DNA from: an uncultured Flavobacteriaceae bacterium
Lineage (GTDB): Bacteria > Bacteroidota > Bacteroidia > Flavobacteriales > Flavobacteriaceae
Direction: 5' to 3'
Length of the DNA stretch: 64,000 nucleotides
Assembly: GCA_947502635.1 (NCBI GenBank)
Contig: CANNAN010000019.1
Coordinates: 1-64,000, forward strand
The position numbers and the translations under genes were made by a program. Under the pieces are notes generated by a model, which worked only from the letters and a program-made list of their open reading frames with translations, was not told the DNA's origin and made no database searches. Shown piece by piece: positions 1 through 7,154 of the stretch. Positions within the stretch are counted from its first letter, which is position 1; each line of letters opens with the position of its first letter.

Positions 1-35
1 CTGTAGCGTCTAATTACTTTGTCATTTTTGTACAT
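1..35 (-). CDS. IS3-family transposase OrfA, N-terminal start only (runs off the window)
   Basis: Only the first 11 codons are inside the window. They read MYKNDKVIRRY on the minus strand from an ATG at 33-35. From memory of the family, this is how the small OrfA (helix-turn-helix subunit) of flavobacterial IS3 elements begins. OrfA normally works with a frameshifted OrfB carrying the DDE catalytic core, both of which would lie left of position 1. The family call rests on this short start plus the matching IS end just upstream. Confidence 0.6.
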   Translation of the reverse strand, partial: MYKNDKVIRRY

Positions 36-75
36 AATTGTTTTGAATTATGTAGCCTTATTTCAGGACGGGTCA
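1..75 (-). mobile_element. Left end of an IS3-family insertion sequence
   Basis: Read on the minus strand, the segment starts TGACCCGTCCTGAAATAAGG at about position 75 and leads in about 40 bases to the OrfA start codon at 35. That spacing and sequence fit the left end of IS3-group elements seen in flavobacteria. The rest of the element is outside the window, so intactness cannot be judged. It abuts the palindromic element that begins at about 85. Confidence 0.5.
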
Positions 76-84
76 TAATTACAC

Positions 85-217
85 ACAACGTGTTCGTGTA
101 TGATTAGTTGCGTTGGCTAGGACTAAGTTAATAAACAAAAACGAACCAGAGGAAAATCCGCAGGATTTTCCGAGTATGCACAGAACGAGCAATTTGCTAT
201 ACACAGTACTTTGTTGT
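85..217. repeat. Palindromic intergenic element, copy A
   Basis: First of three related elements of about 130 bp. The outer ends are inverted (ACAACG at 85 against TTTGTTGT ending at 217, and GTGTAT...TTAGTTGC against GCAATTTGCTATACAC). A short perfect hairpin sits in the middle, GGAAAATCC ... GGATTTTCC at 151-171. The left 29 bases (87-115) match copy C at 3027-3055 with only a few differences. It lies immediately 3' of the gene ending at 232, as integron attC sites lie 3' of cassette genes. No canonical attC consensus is clear. Confidence 0.8.
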
Positions 218-231
218 AAAACGTTTTTCTA

Positions 232-699
232 TTAAATATCGGCTTTACTTAAATTGTAACTTTGAATATACGGAACAACAAACTCGATTAATTCCATAAA
301 CCTACTGTATTCATCATCAAAATTTTTTGTCTTTATTTTCCCTGACGAGTTCATAACATCAATTTGCCGAACTATTTTATGATTAAAACCTTCTTTATCT
401 ATATTTTTTTTTGGATCAATATAAACGTAGGGATTATTATGGACAACTGCGTTCCTAATTCTTGAGATTTCACCCAAACTGTGAATAGATTTGTCACTGT
501 CGAAGTTTTCCATATTAGCTAAAATTTTAATTTTTTGCCCCATTCCAATTACAGTACCATTCAATAATATTTTATGGAAATCTCTTTCATTCTTACTTGG
601 TGAAAAGTATTGAGAAATAACATGATTTATCAATAATTCTAAATCATTATATTTATTTACTAGGTTGCCAATTTTTTCTTCATTATTTAAAAATTCCAT
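232..699 (-). CDS. HEPN-like domain protein of unknown function
   Basis: A 155-residue soluble, mostly helical protein. The block RIRNAVVHN (about residues 81-89) contains R-N-A-V-V-H, which fits the R-x4-6-H signature with Asn after Arg that marks HEPN ribonucleases and HEPN-fold nucleotide-binding proteins. No other domain is recognised. It is the second gene of a pair: the gene at 718-1242 is upstream, 18 bases away, on the same strand. Palindromic element A follows directly. HEPN membership is inferred from one motif and the helical layout. A role as the toxin of a two-gene cassette is possible but unproven; some HEPN-fold proteins are not nucleases. Confidence 0.6.
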   Translation of the reverse strand: MEFLNNEEKIGNLVNKYNDLELLINHVISQYFSPSKNERDFHKILLNGTVIGMGQKIKILANMENFDSDKSIHSLGEISRIRNAVVHNNPYVYIDPKKNIDKEGFNHKIVRQIDVMNSSGKIKTKNFDDEYSRFMELIEFVVPYIQSYNLSKADI

Positions 700-717
700 A
701 CTCAGTTTAAAATTCTT

Positions 718-1242
718 TTAATTCAATTTTGCTTTTAATTTATCCCAAAAGGTGACTTTTTTGTTTGAATCACCATCTTTCACGAATTTTATTTTATTCC
801 AATGTTTGTCTAAATCAGTAACTGTTTTTATTTTCAGACCTCTAATATTTATTTCGGTCAATCCATTTTCTAAATCGGCTTTCATGCTTTTGTACCAAGC
901 TAAATTTGCTTCTTCATTATTTGTTATTTCAACGTCCTTAATTTGGGAACTGAATTCAACTGTTAGCTTCTTCCACAATTCCGAATCTTTTTCGTCAGTA
1001 TTGTAAGAGATTATTGGTTTTTCATTTTCTATTTCATTTACGAATTGAATAATTTCCATAAACATTTTAGTCTTTTGATTTTCATTCAAATTAGTATCAC
1101 TTAAATCTCTTAAACAAATATTTATTCCGCGAAAACAAGTAGAATCAAAACCATATTCTGTTCCATTGAGATTATAATAAATTCCCTCTCCACGAGAGCC
1201 AAATTTAATATGAGGAAATTCGTTTGATTTATCAATGTTCAT
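718..1242 (-). CDS. Hypothetical protein, partner of the HEPN-like gene
   Basis: A 174-residue soluble protein with no signal peptide or membrane segment and no family I recognise. The N-terminal part is rich in Gly, Tyr and Asn; the C-terminal half is charged and helical and ends in a Lys-rich tail. It is the first gene of a two-gene minus-strand unit whose second member is the HEPN-like protein at 232-699. Element B lies just upstream and element A closes the unit downstream. The pairing suggests a linked function such as toxin-antitoxin or immunity, but this is inference only. Confidence 0.55.
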   Translation of the reverse strand: MNIDKSNEFPHIKFGSRGEGIYYNLNGTEYGFDSTCFRGINICLRDLSDTNLNENQKTKMFMEIIQFVNEIENEKPIISYNTDEKDSELWKKLTVEFSSQIKDVEITNNEEANLAWYKSMKADLENGLTEINIRGLKIKTVTDLDKHWNKIKFVKDGDSNKKVTFWDKLKAKLN

Positions 1243-1260
1243 TGGTTGGTCAAATGTTTT

Positions 1261-1392
1261 ACAACGCTAAGTATAAGAGTAGTTGCGGTTTTGTGTGCAA
1301 GGATTTTCCGCAGGAAAATCAGACGTAGCAAAAGAGCAACTACCTTTGTTTAAGCCTAAAACAGCAATTATTTTTATACCATGTTAGGCAAC
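1261..1392. repeat. Palindromic intergenic element, copy B
   Basis: Second member of the element family. It runs from ACAACGCTAAG at 1261 to GTTAGGCAAC ending at 1392, with inverted sub-terminal blocks (GTATAAGAGTAGTTGC at 1271-1286 against GCAATTATTTTTATAC at 1364-1379). The central hairpin is GATTTTCC ... GGAAAATC at 1302-1320, which is the core of copy A inverted. The right end GTTAGGC (1384-1390) fits the integron core-site consensus GTTRRRY, but copies A and C do not. It lies directly 3' of the radC-like gene. Confidence 0.75.
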
Positions 1393-1398
1393 TGGCTT

Positions 1399-2022
1399 TT
1401 ATTTCTTTTTAACTCTCAATTTTTCAACTTCTTCAATTGAAAGTCCTGTTGATAATGCAATCGTTTCGTTATCAACTCCATTTCTTTTAAATTCTTTTGC
1501 TATTTCAACGGTTTTCTTTTTATTGGCAATTTCAGTAGCCTCTTTTTTAAATCTCTGTTCTAATACATATTTAGGAACATATTTTGTGCTTTTTTTCAAT
1601 TCATCTAAAAGTCCAGTATCAGCAAAACTCAAATAACTTTTATCAGATATTATCAAATGGTCAAGAACCTCGGTGTCCACAATGATTCCGACTTGAATTA
1701 ATCTGTCAGATACATTTTTATCTCCTTCTGATGGTTTTAATTCTCCGCTAGGGTGATTATGACATAAAATTATTTTCACAGCCCTCTTTTGCAATGCAAA
1801 GCTAAAAACCTCCATGGGCTCCGCTAATGTTTTATTTACAGTTCCTAAACTAACGAGTTCTATAAAAAGAATACGATTGTTGTTTGCCAATCCAATAACC
1901 CAAAAATGTTCCCTGTCTTGGTCAATTTTGTTTTCTCGAAGTAGAACCTTTTGCATGATTCCATATATGTCATCGGAATTCAAGATTTTAATTTTTTCCT
2001 CTTCTGTCAGTTTTATGTCCAT
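1399..2022 (-). CDS. RadC-like JAB-domain protein with an Rpn-type C-terminal tail
   Basis: A 207-residue protein. Residues about 1-140 form a JAB/MPN+ metalloprotease-like domain, recognised by CHNHPSGELKPSEGD (His-x-His, Pro-Ser-Gly, downstream Asp), the zinc site of the RadC family. RadC-like proteins are common on mobile islands and their biochemical role is unsettled. The usual N-terminal helix-hairpin-helix region of full-length RadC is largely absent. The last 45 residues (EIAKEFKRNGVDNETIA ... LSIEEVEKL) resemble the small helical tail found at the end of Rpn/PD-(D/E)XK putative transposases, an unusual join. It follows the tail-fibre-like gene (gap 60 bases) and is closed by element B. 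Confidence 0.8.
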   Translation of the reverse strand: MDIKLTEEEKIKILNSDDIYGIMQKVLLRENKIDQDREHFWVIGLANNNRILFIELVSLGTVNKTLAEPMEVFSFALQKRAVKIILCHNHPSGELKPSEGDKNVSDRLIQVGIIVDTEVLDHLIISDKSYLSFADTGLLDELKKSTKYVPKYVLEQRFKKEATEIANKKKTVEIAKEFKRNGVDNETIALSTGLSIEEVEKLRVKKK

Positions 2023-2082
2023 AGCGTAAAAGTAGGATTTTTTTGAGAGATTATTAAAAGTCGGTTTTTATTAGCCATTTTA

Positions 2083-2979
2083 CTACTCTGATTTCTCCAA
2101 TTTTTCCAATCTTTTTTGTAATTCAAGAAGTTTCTTATTATATAGTTTTAATTCCTCAATTTCTTTTTGTTGTTGGATTGTATATAATGTTAATTCCTCA
2201 ATTTTTTTAAGAAGATTCATATCCATTTCAGCTTGCATAACTCCGTTTTGTTCAAATTCTTTTGCTGATGGGATTTCGGGAAGATGGCTATTTTCTTTTA
2301 TGAAGCTTTCTACCTCTTCTATACTTCTTAGATTATAACTCTCCTTAAATACATAATCGGGAGCAGGAATATTGAGGTCAATCTTAACTTCTTTAGCATG
2401 AATATTACCATTAACTGTTAATTTCATATCTGGATTAGTTGTTCCTATTCCGATATTACCTGATTGAAGTATAGTAAATTTAGAAGAGTCAGAACCATCT
2501 CTAATACTGAATGTGTCGTTATTATTAATACCAGCATGAATTTGCCATGACTTAATATTATTTCTCTTGAAATCAATAAATTGACCATATTCAGAATCTC
2601 TATTAAATGTAATTCCTCTTCCGTTAATGTGAAATTTCGTTAAAGGGTTTGTCGTACCAATACCTACATTGCCCTCCCAATAAAAAACTTTATCTCTCAC
2701 TCTAAAATGTCCTATTTTTGTTGGAATCGTTGAAAAAATATCTTGGTTGTCAAATTGAACAATATCCAGATTTAGCCCACTATCCCATTTAAAACCAATT
2801 CCATATTTCTGTCGTTCTCCAATTATTAGCATTGGCTTATTTGCAGTATTATCTCCATTTAATGAAATAACATTATCTCTATTTCCTGTAAATTTTAAAT
2901 CTCCATTGTTAATTGTTTCTGTTTGCCCGAAAGTAAATTGTCCGATTAGAATAATAAATACTAATTTTTTTATTTTCAT
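2083..2979 (-). CDS. Exported tail-fibre-like protein with VGIGTTNP repeats and coiled-coil tail
   Basis: A 298-residue protein with an N-terminal signal peptide (cleavage near FGQ-T). It has two copies of the GNVGIGTTNP/GNIGIGTTNP motif, then a C-terminal module with HLPEIPSAKEFEQNG and a long coiled coil (LLKKIEELTLYTIQQQKEI). This layout is frequent in flavobacterial surface proteins that databases call tail fibre domain proteins. They resemble phage tail-fibre chaperone regions but are usually not phage genes. No T9SS sorting domain is visible. It is first of a two-gene unit with the RadC-like gene; element C lies upstream. Confidence 0.75.
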   Translation of the reverse strand: MKIKKLVFIILIGQFTFGQTETINNGDLKFTGNRDNVISLNGDNTANKPMLIIGERQKYGIGFKWDSGLNLDIVQFDNQDIFSTIPTKIGHFRVRDKVFYWEGNVGIGTTNPLTKFHINGRGITFNRDSEYGQFIDFKRNNIKSWQIHAGINNNDTFSIRDGSDSSKFTILQSGNIGIGTTNPDMKLTVNGNIHAKEVKIDLNIPAPDYVFKESYNLRSIEEVESFIKENSHLPEIPSAKEFEQNGVMQAEMDMNLLKKIEELTLYTIQQQKEIEELKLYNKKLLELQKRLEKLEKSE

Positions 2980-3023
2980 AATAATTTTTTGTTTTATGAT
3001 ATATACTGAGTTTTTTAATGAAT

Positions 3024-3149
3024 GGCAACGTGTTTGTATAAGATTAGTTGCGTTGTTTAAGTAACTAATTTAGCAAATACAAACCGAATAGAAAATCCGC
3101 GAGGATTTTCGTAAGTAGGCTTGCACTAGCAATTAATTTTATACGGTGT
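3024..3149. repeat. Palindromic intergenic element, copy C (right end replaced by an IS)
   Basis: Third copy of the element. The left part AACGTGTTTGTATAAG..TTAGTTGCGTTG (3027-3055) is close to copy A; the core hairpin is GAAAATCC ... GGATTTTC at 3091-3110; the right arm is GCAATTAATTTTATACGG (3129-3146). At about 3150 the expected right end gives way to GGCTGTTGCAC, which looks like an IS terminus, so the IS remnant appears to have landed in or next to the element. Confidence 0.75.
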
Positions 3150-3587
3150 GGCTGTTGCACAACCACAAGTTAAAGATATAGAAATTTCGTATCTTGTTAT
3201 ATGCAAGGCAAGAAAGATTATCAAGAAAAATTATTTTCTCAATTCCAACTGAGTGAGCGGATTCCCAAGAACAATTTTTATCGGGGATTAAAAGAAGTTC
3301 TAGATCTCGATTTTTTGTATCCTTTAACCAAGTGTTACTATGGAGAAAGCGGACAAAAAAGCATCGATCCTGTAGTTTTCTTTAAATTGTGTTTGGTGGG
3401 TTATTTAGAAAATATCATTAGCGATGGACAATTGATACAGCATAGTAGTATGCGCTTGGACATCCTCTATTTTTTAGGCTATGATATAGACGAGGAGCTG
3501 CCCTGGCATTCCACTATTAATAGAATGCGGCAGTTGTACCCAGAAACTGTATTTGAAGAGTCAAAGCAGTGTATCATTTTGTATTAA
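3150..3587 (+). mobile_element. IS1182-like insertion sequence remnant (left part)
   Basis: It begins with GGCTGTTGCACAACC, an IS-terminus-like sequence, 51 bases before the transposase start. The coding region covers only the first quarter of a typical IS1182-family transposase, and no matching right terminus was found downstream. The 3588-3827 stretch shows no gene with confidence. A 44-codon open stretch on the minus strand (about 3589-3714) could be coding debris, but I cannot assign it. Confidence 0.55.
3201..3587 (+). pseudogene. Truncated IS1182-family transposase (N-terminal domain only)
   Basis: 128 residues that correspond to the N-terminal DUF772-type domain of IS1182/IS5-like transposases. 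Recognisable blocks are KSIDPVVFFKLCLVGYLEN, SMRLDILYFLGYDIDEELP and WHSTINRMRQLYPE. Full-length members are roughly 450-500 residues and carry a DDE nuclease domain after this region. Here the frame leaves the family at FEESKQCIILY and stops, so no catalytic domain remains. The copy should be inactive. Together with the IS3 end at 1-75 it brackets the repeat-delimited gene pairs. Confidence 0.85.
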
Positions 3588-3827
3588 ACATAAAACCCCT
3601 AATGACACTTAAAATAAGACTTTTAACAAGCTCATAAATTTGAGAACAAACAAAGGTATCTAAAAACAAAAGCCCTTTAAAAACGAGCTTTTGAGTTGAA
3701 TTCTGTGTTTTTTAGAGCCTTGCGCTACGATTACCATTGTTGTAGTCAGTTTTATCTGTTTTCAAACATTACTGATTTTATTATTGGTTCTTTTCTTTAT
3801 ATAGTTGTTTTTTTGATTGGATACATT

Positions 3828-4181
3828 TTATGAATATGCAATATAAATCAACTCTGTAAAAATGGCCATGTTTTTTGCAAAATGCATACTTTCCAATAAT
3901 TTTGATTGACTATCCTTTTCTTTCCAGAACCGATGCAAACTAAATGAAGCGATTACAAGAAAAATAGAAAGTCCAATGACACCATATAGTACTAAAAAGT
4001 TAAACATTAAAGTAAAGCCCCCAAAGATGAGGACAACACTACTTAGTTGAACCATTAGACGCGGAGAAACGAGCCCTCTTTTTTTAGAATATTCTTCATA
4101 AATATGAGTGTTTACCAAATGGTTAGTACCATTAAGGATAAAAAAAAGACCTAAGAGAATAAGTAATATAGTTTTTATCAT
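3828..4181 (-). CDS. DoxX-like small membrane protein
   Basis: A 117-residue integral membrane protein with four predicted transmembrane helices (about residues 4-20, 42-60, 62-80, 100-115). The start resembles DoxX-family proteins (LLGLFFILNGTNHLVN). DoxX-like proteins are inner-membrane proteins linked to redox or thiol stress in some bacteria, but this subgroup has no proven function. It is last in a long minus-strand run, 44 bases after the DUF1905 gene. Confidence 0.65.
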   Translation of the reverse strand: MIKTILLILLGLFFILNGTNHLVNTHIYEEYSKKRGLVSPRLMVQLSSVVLIFGGFTLMFNFLVLYGVIGLSIFLVIASFSLHRFWKEKDSQSKLLESMHFAKNMAIFTELIYIAYS

Positions 4182-4225
4182 GGAGATATTGTTTTCTGCT
4201 TTATTTGTTTTATATATTAATTTGG

Positions 4226-4525
4226 TTAAACCAAAAGGGTTACTTGAATTGTATCATCTTTTTTAATATTTGCTTTTTTTCTACTTTCTGCTTTTATAGG
4301 TAATATATAACGGTTGATTTTTGTGTCAAACCAAATGGAAGTATTCCAATTTATATTTTTTACTATAACAGAAGTTTTCATTCTTCCCCAGCCTTCTTCT
4401 TGCCATTGAAGCGTCTCTCTAATTTCTTTAGAAAACGCTTTAGGTAGGGTTACAAAATGCCACCCACCTTCAGAGTTGTGCTTCCATAATAGCGCAGAGA
4501 ATTGATATTTTATTTTTCCTTCCAA
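4226..4525 (-). CDS. DUF1905 domain protein
   Basis: A 99-residue protein matching the small DUF1905 beta-barrel family along its whole length: WHFVTLPKAFSKEI near the start, GWGRMKTSVIV, WNTSIWFD, and YILPIKAESRKK before the C-terminal ILVTLLV-like strand (DDTIQVTLLV). In other bacteria this domain is often fused to a YdeI/OmpD-associated segment; here it stands alone. The function is unknown and no catalytic residues are recognised. It lies between the LRR lipoprotein and the DoxX-like protein on the same strand. Confidence 0.75.
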   Translation of the reverse strand: MEGKIKYQFSALLWKHNSEGGWHFVTLPKAFSKEIRETLQWQEEGWGRMKTSVIVKNINWNTSIWFDTKINRYILPIKAESRKKANIKKDDTIQVTLLV

Positions 4526-4585
4526 TGGAGTTTAATTTTAATATTTATAAAGCTATATAAGAGAACTGAAAAAGGGTAATTCTAT

Positions 4586-6100
4586 TTATTCACAACTAAC
4601 CCCATTATCTAAAAATAAATTAGTTCCAGTAAGGGCAAGATCACAGATTTCTTGAGGCACGTTTGTTAAGGAATTATTTGTTAAATACAAACCAATGAGC
4701 GTGGTTAGTTTTCCTATACTTGATGGTAACTCTAAAATTTGATTATCATTTAAATCTAAAGTAGAAACCTTTGTTAGATTTCCAATTTCAGCTGGAATTG
4801 TCATTAAATTATTATTGCTCAAATCTATATATTTTACATTATTTAAATTTCCAAAGGTTAATGGCAATGTTGCTAATTGGTTATATTGTAGTTCTGTGTG
4901 TTCTAAACTTGAAAGCTCTCCAAAAGAAGTGGGCAATAACGTAATACTGTTGTTATTAACTTTTAAATGCGTTAAACCTGATAAGTTTCCAAAAGTTGAA
5001 GGTAATAGAGCTAAATTATTATGTTCTAAATACAATTCTTTTAGTTTGTTTAAATTCCCAAAATCATTAGGTAAAGAATTAATCTGATTAAATTCTAAAT
5101 TTAAAACTTCTAAAGCAGTCATATTTTCAATACCCTTAGGAAGCACTACTAAATCATTATCTGATAAATTCATTGTCCATACCTGTTTTAAGTTCCCAAT
5201 CTCTTCAGGTAATGTTGTTAGCTTATTACTACTGATATTTAGGTTCATAAGAGATGTAATTTCACCAATCTTAGATGGTAGTACTTGGAGTTCGTTATTA
5301 TTTAATTGAAATATAACCAACCTAGTGCTTAAATTCTCAATACTTGCAGGAAGTGCATTTATTTGATTTTCTCCTAAGGCTAAAGCTTCTAATGCTTTTA
5401 AATTCTCTAGTACCACTGGGTAAATTCCTAATTTGTTTTTTTCAATATTTAATATTTTTAAATTAGTGAGTTGTCCAAATTCATTTGGCAATTGTTGTAT
5501 TTTATTATTGTAAATAAATAGTTTTTCTAACATATTTAAGCCTCCAAATTCTAATGGTACGGTCGTTATGTTTTTGTTGGCTATAACTAATTCTGTTACC
5601 CTACCTTCACTATTAACAGTTACACCTTCCCAAGAGGTAATATTTGTAGTAATGTCCCAGTTTAAAGTAGTATTGGTATTAGCATTATAGAATATGGTTA
5701 ATATTTCTTTATCAGTTAATTTTATGGGTTCTATAGTAGTGTTAAGAGTGTATGTAGTTTTGGTACCATTCTCTGCTGTTACCGTATAGGTTACAGGATT
5801 TAAAAGGTTAATTGCTGTTTCAGAATTTGGATTTACCGTAGATTTCTCTGAAATTTCAATGGTAGGACTTAAATTACTAACATCTGCGCTTGCTGGTAAA
5901 ATAACACTTATTGTTTTATTGTCTTCATCAATTACGGCATTAATGATTGTATTAATAGTAGTGTTTAAATTAGGAGTTAAAATTAGTTTATCTATGCTTT
6001 TTTTGTCGCTTAAATGGGATTCTACAGTTTTATCGTCTGAGCTACAAGATATGATTAGAGTAATACATATTAATGCTATTATATTTAATATATTTTTCAT
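4586..6100 (-). CDS. Leucine-rich-repeat lipoprotein with DUF5018-like N-terminal domain
   Basis: The start is placed at the internal ATG at 6098-6100 because it gives a clean lipoprotein signal (MKNILNIIALICITLIISC, lipidated Cys followed by SSDD). The upstream in-frame Met adds nine residues and spoils the signal. 504 residues. After the signal comes a beta-rich module of about 90 residues of the kind that precedes repeats in many Bacteroidota surface proteins (PVTYTVTAENGTKTTYTL, DUF5018-like). Fourteen consecutive 23-residue leucine-rich repeats of the pattern LxxLxLxxNxLxxLPxxfGN follow, ending with a short capping segment with one Cys pair. Probably surface-exposed and binding a protein or glycan ligand; the ligand cannot be told from sequence. 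Confidence 0.85.
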   Translation of the reverse strand: MKNILNIIALICITLIISCSSDDKTVESHLSDKKSIDKLILTPNLNTTINTIINAVIDEDNKTISVILPASADVSNLSPTIEISEKSTVNPNSETAINLLNPVTYTVTAENGTKTTYTLNTTIEPIKLTDKEILTIFYNANTNTTLNWDITTNITSWEGVTVNSEGRVTELVIANKNITTVPLEFGGLNMLEKLFIYNNKIQQLPNEFGQLTNLKILNIEKNKLGIYPVVLENLKALEALALGENQINALPASIENLSTRLVIFQLNNNELQVLPSKIGEITSLMNLNISSNKLTTLPEEIGNLKQVWTMNLSDNDLVVLPKGIENMTALEVLNLEFNQINSLPNDFGNLNKLKELYLEHNNLALLPSTFGNLSGLTHLKVNNNSITLLPTSFGELSSLEHTELQYNQLATLPLTFGNLNNVKYIDLSNNNLMTIPAEIGNLTKVSTLDLNDNQILELPSSIGKLTTLIGLYLTNNSLTNVPQEICDLALTGTNLFLDNGVSCE

Positions 6101-6188
6101 TTTTATATTTGTGAGATTTATGAGCAATCTTATGATTTTAGATTGCTATAATAGAGAGGGTTGCGGCATATTTTATTTGTGATTTCCT

Positions 6189-6578
6189 TTATTTTGTAGT
6201 TGAGTCTATTCTCCAAGGTGGATTTAGTCTGTTTTCTCCACCATAAAAAAGGATTAATTGATTGCCATCTGTATCTTTTAGTCTTGCTTCTCGCCATAGC
6301 CATCTTTGGTTTGTTGGTTCTAAATCAAATACAATCCCTTTTTGTTTTAATTTATCGACATGCTCATCTAAATTTTTACATTCAAAATATACATAAACAC
6401 CACCTCCTTTAGGAAGTTGGTTAGTTTGATGAATGGAAAAGCTTGAGGTTCCTTCAGGACATTCAAACCTTGCATAATGAGGTAGTGATTTAACAATTAG
6501 TTTTAATCCTAATTTTTCATAAAATGGGATAGATTTTGTTAAATCTAAAGAGGGTACAGTAATTTGGTTTAAGTTCAT
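6189..6578 (-). CDS. VOC-superfamily (glyoxalase/bleomycin-resistance-like) protein
   Basis: A 129-residue single-domain member of the vicinal oxygen chelate fold. It starts with ITVPSLDLTKSIPFYEKLGL, has ARFECPEGTSSFSIH in the middle and ends with ARLKDTDGNQLILFYGGENR. The last block is the usual site of the metal-ligand Glu; here the equivalent position is Gln/Leu-rich, so metal catalysis is uncertain. Substrate unknown. Its start codon abuts the stop of the upstream TMEM175-like gene with no gap, so they are translated from one mRNA. Confidence 0.8.
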   Translation of the reverse strand: MNLNQITVPSLDLTKSIPFYEKLGLKLIVKSLPHYARFECPEGTSSFSIHQTNQLPKGGGVYVYFECKNLDEHVDKLKQKGIVFDLEPTNQRWLWREARLKDTDGNQLILFYGGENRLNPPWRIDSTTK

Positions 6579-7148
6579 TTAAAATATACGTTCAATTCTT
6601 TTTTCAGGAATTAGCCATACTAAAGCAACAATAAAATAAATGCCTATGCTTATGCTAGGAAAGTGTGGCGAAATTCCTATTCCTGCAATATATAGAAACA
6701 ATGAAAAATTACCTTTAGGGTCTTTTTTTAAAGCTTTATGTACAATAGAGTTTTTATCTTCATTTTTTAGAATACAATATATTAATAACTTATATGCTAA
6801 TGAGGCTAATAATAGTATGATTCCATATAAGGCTACTGGGTTTTTATCGAAATTGTTTTCTCCCATCCAACCAGTTACAAAAGGAAATAAAGACAGCCAA
6901 AATAAAAGGTTCAAATTAGCCCACAATATTTTTCCGTTAACGCCATTTGCAGCTTGAAATAAATGGTGGTGGTTATTCCAATAAATTCCTAGATAAAAAA
7001 AGCTTAATACATAAGATAAAAACAATGGTACTAATGGTTTTAGAGTCTCAAAACTTGCTCCTTGAGGAATTTTCATTTCTAAAACCATTATAGTAATTAT
7101 AATGGCCAATACACCATCACTAAAAGCTTCAAGCCTTCCTGTTTTCAT
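6579..7148 (-). CDS. TMEM175-family (DUF1211) putative potassium channel subunit
   Basis: A 189-residue membrane protein with five or six transmembrane helices. The first helix holds the family signature RLEAFSDGVLAIIITIMVLE (FSDG motif). Bacterial TMEM175 proteins form tetrameric potassium-selective channels; that role is known for the family, not tested here. It lies 6 bases after the pirin gene and abuts the VOC gene, inside the cluster headed by the Crp/Fnr regulator. Confidence 0.85.
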   Translation of the reverse strand: MKTGRLEAFSDGVLAIIITIMVLEMKIPQGASFETLKPLVPLFLSYVLSFFYLGIYWNNHHHLFQAANGVNGKILWANLNLLFWLSLFPFVTGWMGENNFDKNPVALYGIILLLASLAYKLLIYCILKNEDKNSIVHKALKKDPKGNFSLFLYIAGIGISPHFPSISIGIYFIVALVWLIPEKRIERIF

Positions 7149-7154
7149 TGTTAT

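Noticed and set aside
85-1392. Calling the palindromic elements integron attC sites
   Set aside because: Only copy B ends in a GTTRRRY match (GTTAGGC); copies A and C do not, and there is no integrase, so they are listed as repeats with attC-like placement only.
2083-2979. Prophage signal from the tail-fibre-like protein
   Set aside because: It has a signal peptide and no phage structural or lysis genes nearby; such proteins are ordinary exported proteins in flavobacteria.
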